22,750 bases of DNA from CAZMXI01 sp964570205. Lineage in GTDB: Bacteria > Planctomycetota > Phycisphaerae > Tepidisphaerales > Tepidisphaeraceae. The position numbers were made by a program, and so were the translations under genes. This document shows, piece by piece, positions 19,710-22,750 of this stretch; position 1 is the stretch's first letter; each line of letters starts with the position of its first letter. The DNA is taken from contig CAZMXI010000073.1 of NCBI GenBank assembly GCA_964570205.1, forward strand, positions 1 to 22,750, given 5' to 3'. The notes beneath the pieces were generated by a model. That model was not told the origin of the DNA and searched no databases. It saw only the letters and a program-made list of their open reading frames with translations.

Positions 19710-19880
19710 CTACTTGCTGGATGCGGGTTTGGCGGGGGCGGCGGTTCTGGACTTGGCGCCAGCAGGCACGCGGAAGTGCGTCTTGCAGTGCTGGCACTTG
19801 ACGATCTCGCCGCGCACCTCGTCGGGCACCGACAAGAGCTTACGGCATTTGAGGTTGGGGCAAATCAACTGCACGGGCAT
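19710..19880 (-). CDS. Small zinc-ribbon protein
   Basis: A 56-residue protein: MPVQLICPNLKCRKLLSVPD, then EVRGEIVKCQHCKTHFRVPA and a basic Ala/Lys tail. The cysteines are Cys7-x4-Cys12 and Cys29-x2-Cys32, a zinc-ribbon pair like that of the MJ0042/FmdB-type ribbons (usual form CPxCxxxxxVPxxxxGxxVxCxxCxxxFxVP). The first knuckle has one extra residue compared with the common CxxC. The ATG at 19880 has no SD; a GATAAT hexamer about 18 bases upstream suggests a short or absent leader. Such ribbons are abundant in planctomycetes and are usually of unknown function. It lies 54 bases downstream of nuoA on the same strand and could share its transcript. Confidence 0.7.
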   Translation of the reverse strand: MPVQLICPNLKCRKLLSVPDEVRGEIVKCQHCKTHFRVPAGAKSRTAAPAKPASSK

Positions 19881-19933
19881 ACAACCACTCTATGGGCATT
19901 ATCGGTAATGCGCCCGTGGGCCTTGAATGCGTG

Positions 19934-20425
19934 TCAGCGGGCATCGACGGTTTCGGGATCGATGCGGGCGGCCCGGCTCAGGTCGGTGCCGGGACGATAA
20001 TCGGCCTTGATGCTGGTGGTGGCGGCCGACCGTACCCAGTCAAGATAGCCAAACCGCCAGAGATAGGCGAAACCCACCAGCAGCACGCCAAAGAAGAAGA
20101 GCATGTCAACCAAGGCGACGAGGCGAATCTCGAAGACGCTCATAGCCAGGTCGCCGGCGAGCGTTGCCGCGCTGCCGAACGCGACCGCCCATGGGTAGAA
20201 CAGGGCGACTTCAACGTCGAAAATGAGGAAAACAAGGGCGACGATGTAGAAGCGGAGGTCGAACTGCACCCAACTGCTGCCGATGGCGGGCTCGCCACAT
20301 TCGTAAATGGCGGCCTTGTCAGGATGGGGCACCTGCGGGCGGACGATGCGGCCGACCGCCAAAGCGGCGAAGACGAAGCCGATGCCGAAGAGCACGAAGA
20401 GGGTGACCGATAACAGCAGCGCCAT
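19934..20425 (-). CDS. nuoA: NADH-quinone oxidoreductase subunit A
   Basis: A 163-residue NuoA, the small membrane subunit of respiratory complex I, near the quinone site. Three transmembrane helices are visible: about 1-25 (MALLLSVTLFVLFGIGFVFA), 57-80 (FYIVALVFLIFDVEVALFYP) and 95-118 (VALVDMLFFFGVLLVGFAYL). The loop between helices 1 and 2 holds the hallmark YECGEPAIGSSWVQFDLRFY with the conserved Cys, and helix 2 has the conserved FDVEVALFYPWA acidic motif. The C-terminus is about 25-30 residues longer than in many bacteria and is charged. The ATG at 20425 has no SD, but a promoter-like TAGAAT ends ten bases before it, so translation may start on a very short leader. NuoA normally heads a nuoABCD operon; here the next gene on the strand is a zinc ribbon and no nuoB follows. 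Confidence 0.95.
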   Translation of the reverse strand: MALLLSVTLFVLFGIGFVFAALAVGRIVRPQVPHPDKAAIYECGEPAIGSSWVQFDLRFYIVALVFLIFDVEVALFYPWAVAFGSAATLAGDLAMSVFEIRLVALVDMLFFFGVLLVGFAYLWRFGYLDWVRSAATTSIKADYRPGTDLSRAARIDPETVDAR

Positions 20426-20434
20426 AGCGCGCAA

Positions 20435-20463
20435 ATTCTAAACCATGGCGGCGTGCGATCCAA
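20435..20463 (-). promoter_or_regulatory. nuoA promoter candidate
   Basis: On the minus strand, TTGGAT (20458-20463) and TAGAAT (20435-20440) are exactly 17 bases apart. The -10 matches five of six consensus bases, the -35 three of six. It ends ten bases before the nuoA ATG. Confidence 0.5.
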
Positions 20464-20486
20464 GCGGGGACGGACGCAAATCGTAT

Positions 20487-20516
20487 TTGATCGGTGCGGA
20501 CGAGCTCGCCTAGACT
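20487..20516 (+). promoter_or_regulatory. Promoter candidate for the 20544 gene
   Basis: TTGATC (20487-20492) and TAGACT (20511-20516) are 18 bases apart, 27 bases ahead of the ATG at 20544. It is divergent from the nuoA promoter. Confidence 0.4.
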
Positions 20517-20543
20517 TGAGCTGTTTTGACAGAGGAGATCGTG

Positions 20544-20825
20544 ATGTGGTCAAACCTGGGGTCGTCCGAGGCTGGTCTGGCCGAGCGGATCATCGCCCGA
20601 CTTCAAACGCAGCAGCATCTGCACCCTCACCAGACGCTTCTACAGGGGTTGTGGCGCGTGCAGATCGACGAGGGATTGGACGGCGAAGCTGCCCGGCGGG
20701 CCATGGTCGGCCTGAACCTGGATGGTCAGCGGAAGATCGGTCGACTACGCGGCTGTGAGCTGGCCCAATTGGCACGCACGATCGTTCGATTGACCCAAGC
20801 ACAGACCCACGCCCAACTTGCCTGA
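20544..20825 (+). CDS. Small hypothetical protein, helical
   Basis: A 93-residue protein starting MWSNLGSSEAGLAERIIARL. The ATG at 20544 has GAGGAG six bases upstream, the best SD in this part of the window, so the TTG at 20526 is not used. The sequence is nearly all helical (QHLHPHQTLLQGLWRVQIDE, GEAARRAMVGLNLDGQRKIG, ELAQLARTIVRLTQAQTHAQ). It has no transmembrane segment and no cysteine pair. I recognise no family. It is divergent from nuoA and convergent with the DUF4010 gene. Of the reading frames here it has the best start signals and the most protein-like composition. Confidence 0.55.
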   Translation: MWSNLGSSEAGLAERIIARLQTQQHLHPHQTLLQGLWRVQIDEGLDGEAARRAMVGLNLDGQRKIGRLRGCELAQLARTIVRLTQAQTHAQLA

Positions 20826-20938
20826 GCCATCGCTTCTCGGCTATTTGACAAACCGGCTGCTTCTCCGGCAGACCGGCTGCGATTCTGTCGCCAGTGTCCG
20901 GCTCGTCTCTGGCTGGATAATGAGTGGCGTGCGGACGA

Positions 20939-22255
20939 TCAGGTCTGGCCGAGCAGGCCGGCAAAGGTCCATGCGCTGGGCCAGAAGAAGAGGATGCCCA
21001 GGCCGAGGGCAAACGCGATGCCATAGAGCAGGGAAACGCGGCCGGCGAGTTGCCGGTTGCCGACTACGGCGGCGATGCCGGCCTTGAAGATCAGGTTAGA
21101 CATCGCGGCAATGAGGATGAGCCGCCAGCCGATGTCATGGGCGAGGCGGCCATCCTGGACAAGCTGGGCGGTGGAGAGGGTGATGGCATCCATATCGGTC
21201 AGGCCGGAGACGGAAGCGACCACATAGAGGGCCTGGTTGCCGAAGTAGTGCTTGGTGGCGGCGACGGCGAAAATGACGATGGCGTAGAGCGCGCCGAAGA
21301 CGAGGGCGGCCTTGATATCCGAAGGGTTGCCATGGGTGGGCAATTCGGCTTTGTCACTTCGGACGAAAAGGGCGATGACGCCGGAGAGCAGGGCCATGAA
21401 GACGAACATGGCAGCTAGAGGGGCAGCCATGTGGGGCAGTGTGCCCGGGGCGACGATGCCGACGAGCATCACCACACGGACGAAGGCGACGGTGCTGGCG
21501 ATCATGATGACGATGGCGGCGAGGGTGGCCGACGCGGGCATGTCGCGCGAACGGCGCGCGTAACTGGCTGTGGTGGCGGTGCTGGAGATGAGCCCGCCGA
21601 GGAGGCCGCCAAGCAAAGCACCGGCGCGGCTGCCAAAGAGCTCGTACATGACATAGCCGACGAGGCCCATGCCGACGATGAGGACGACCATGAGCCAGAT
21701 CTTGTGGGGGTTGATGACCTGGAACGGGCCGTAGGCCTTGTTGGGCAGGATGGGCAGGACGACCAGTGCGATCAGGACGAACTGCATGATGGCGCTGATG
21801 TCGTGGGGCTTGATGCGGCGGGTGAAGGTGTGGAGCGGCTCGCGGTAGTGGAGCAGGACGGCGACAGCGCCCCCGGAAACGACGGCGAGCAGAAGGTGGC
21901 CGACAAGACAGTAGGCGCCAATCGCGTACATGACGAGGGCGGCGATTTCAGTGGTCTGGCCCGCATGATGGGGTTTGGTCGGCTCGGGCGGCGCAGGGGT
22001 GCTCGAAGGCCGGGCGTTGATATAGCTGACAAGGTTGCCGGTGATGAGCATCGCGGCGACGGCGATGGCGCCGGCGGCGATGGGCCAGGGTCCGAGGGAT
22101 GGGCTGAGCAACGCCATGAATGCGCCAAGAGCGCTGATGAGCGCAAAGGTGCGGATGCCGGCGATCTGTTTCTCGACCCATTCCCGCTGGAGGCCGACGA
22201 GCAGGCCGAGGCCGATGGCGACGCCGAGGCGTTGAAGCGCATCCCAGAGGTCCAT
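20939..22255 (-). CDS. MgtC/DUF4010-type polytopic membrane protein
   Basis: A 438-residue integral membrane protein with about 12 predicted helices. The N-terminus (MDLWDALQRLGVAIGLGLLV, then GLQREWVEKQIAGIRTFALI) has the GLLVGLQRE...GIRTFAL pattern of the MgtC/SapB domain. The later part, with RRIKPHDISAIMQFVLIALV, VLPILPNK, GPFQVINPHKIWLMVV and LLGGLLGGLISSTATTASYA, is the DUF4010 domain. Near the end is VVASVSGLTDMDAITLS. The family is thought to be a membrane transporter or channel component; the substrate is unknown. The frame continues upstream to 22516, but that stretch is low-complexity and overlaps terC, so the ATG at 22255, at the start of the MgtC-like domain, is used although no SD is seen. 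It is divergent from terC, with 127 bases between the starts. Confidence 0.9.
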   Translation of the reverse strand: MDLWDALQRLGVAIGLGLLVGLQREWVEKQIAGIRTFALISALGAFMALLSPSLGPWPIAAGAIAVAAMLITGNLVSYINARPSSTPAPPEPTKPHHAGQTTEIAALVMYAIGAYCLVGHLLLAVVSGGAVAVLLHYREPLHTFTRRIKPHDISAIMQFVLIALVVLPILPNKAYGPFQVINPHKIWLMVVLIVGMGLVGYVMYELFGSRAGALLGGLLGGLISSTATTASYARRSRDMPASATLAAIVIMIASTVAFVRVVMLVGIVAPGTLPHMAAPLAAMFVFMALLSGVIALFVRSDKAELPTHGNPSDIKAALVFGALYAIVIFAVAATKHYFGNQALYVVASVSGLTDMDAITLSTAQLVQDGRLAHDIGWRLILIAAMSNLIFKAGIAAVVGNRQLAGRVSLLYGIAFALGLGILFFWPSAWTFAGLLGQT

Positions 22256-22382
22256 GAGGCGTGAAGTTACCCGGCGAAAGGTCGAAGGGCCAGTGGTGCA
22301 GTCAGAGTTGACAGAGGGCGGGCTGTGGCGGTCAACTGGCGCGGCCCGGCGTTGTTCGCCGGCGCAAAGGAAGGAGCGAAGC

Positions 22383-22750
22383 GTGATTGCGATGATACTG
22401 GCCGCGGGCGCGGCAGCGGGCACCAACGGGTCGATCTGGTCTGTGGAGGCGCTGGTGGCGCTGTTGACGTTGACAGCGCTGGAGATTGTGCTGGGGATCG
22501 ACAACGTGGTGTTCATTGCGATCCTGGTGGGGAAGGTGCCGGAGCATCAGCAGGCGAAGGCCAGGCGCCTGGGGCTGTCGCTGGCGATGCTGATCCGGAT
22601 CGGGCTGCTGCTGGCCATCGGATGGGTGATGGGCTTGACGGCGGGGCTGTTCGGCGTGCCGAAGTTCTGGACGGGCGAGATGGGCGACACGCACTGGGTG
22701 ACGGGGCGGGACCTGATCCTGCTGATCGGGGGGCTGTTCCTGATCGGCAA
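22383..22750 (+). CDS. TerC-family integral membrane protein, N-terminal part (3' truncated by window edge)
   Basis: The GTG at 22383 has GGAG six bases upstream. The frame stays open to the last base, giving 122 residues. The signature ALEIVLGIDNVVFIAILVGK is diagnostic of TerC/YkoY/YgdQ proteins, with the conserved acidic residues Glu and Asp in the membrane. After the short loop PEHQQAKARRLGL come a second helix (AMLIRIGLLLAIGWVMGLTA) and the beginning of a third (GRDLILLIGGLFLIG). TerC proteins are linked to tellurium resistance and, in other bacteria, to metal (manganese) export during exoprotein metallation. Which role applies cannot be read from the N-terminus. A 6-bp hairpin CCGGCG-TTGTT-CGCCGG lies just upstream (22346-22362) and may affect its leader. 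Confidence 0.9.
   Translation, partial: MIAMILAAGAAAGTNGSIWSVEALVALLTLTALEIVLGIDNVVFIAILVGKVPEHQQAKARRLGLSLAMLIRIGLLLAIGWVMGLTAGLFGVPKFWTGEMGDTHWVTGRDLILLIGGLFLIG

Noticed and set aside
22308..22336. TTGACA upstream of terC as a promoter
   Set aside because: No -10-like hexamer lies at 16-18 bases, so the match alone is not enough to call a promoter.
22256..22516. Upstream extension of the DUF4010 gene to 22516
   Set aside because: It overlaps the terC start and its SD on the other strand, and is Ser/Ala/Pro-rich with no homology-like pattern.

Overview
The window is about 22.7 kb of GC-rich bacterial DNA carrying a 30-N scaffold gap (19263-19292), so it comes from a draft or metagenome assembly. 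The likeliest source is a planctomycete, perhaps of the Phycisphaerae type. That is inference, from the degenerate tRNA-like locus at 19436-19520 (its antisense reads GLEPTTFTLAT, which I recall as common in planctomycete genomes), the many GC hairpins, weak use of Shine-Dalgarno (SD) sequences in the core genes, and the mix of nuoA, TerC and DUF4010 genes.

Layout. (1) 2-841: C-terminal part of a TcmP-type methyltransferase, cut by the window edge. (2) 888 to about 19.5 kb: accessory DNA that looks like an integrated conjugative or plasmid-like element. On the minus strand it has a tyrosine recombinase, a small acidic protein, a KPVHEVRLG-family protein, a DUF932 protein and a membrane-anchored coiled-coil protein. 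A convergent small basic membrane protein follows on the plus strand. Next comes a three-gene minus-strand operon: two replication-relaxation-type winged-helix proteins and an 1112-residue polytopic VirD4/TraG-type ATPase. A 1.2-kb gene-free tract holds a dense hairpin array with a 184/190-bp repeat in two copies. After it come two small genes, a head-to-head inverted duplication with a decayed gene copy, and a parA plus small partner gene. A structured 597-bp control region separates parA from a divergent winged-helix, replication-type gene. The block ends with an LprI-like secreted protein and an abiEi/abiEii type IV toxin-antitoxin operon with two matching operators. (3) 19.1-19.6 kb: an AT-rich inverted repeat, the scaffold gap, and a degenerate tRNA-like sequence followed by a strong terminator. 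This is a plausible integration boundary. (4) 19.7-22.75 kb: chromosome-like genes: a 56-residue zinc ribbon, nuoA without nuoB beside it, an unknown small gene, a DUF4010/MgtC-type membrane protein and a TerC-family gene cut by the right edge.

How the parts may work together: the recombinase would handle integration and excision. ParA, its partner and the divergent Rep-like gene would handle maintenance. The coupling ATPase and its winged-helix partners would handle DNA movement. AbiE would stabilise the element. No relaxase, VirB4 or mating-channel gene is visible in the window, so transfer ability is not shown. The most unusual structures are the hairpin array (11288-12095), the inverted duplication centred at 13013, and the tRNA-like/terminator locus.
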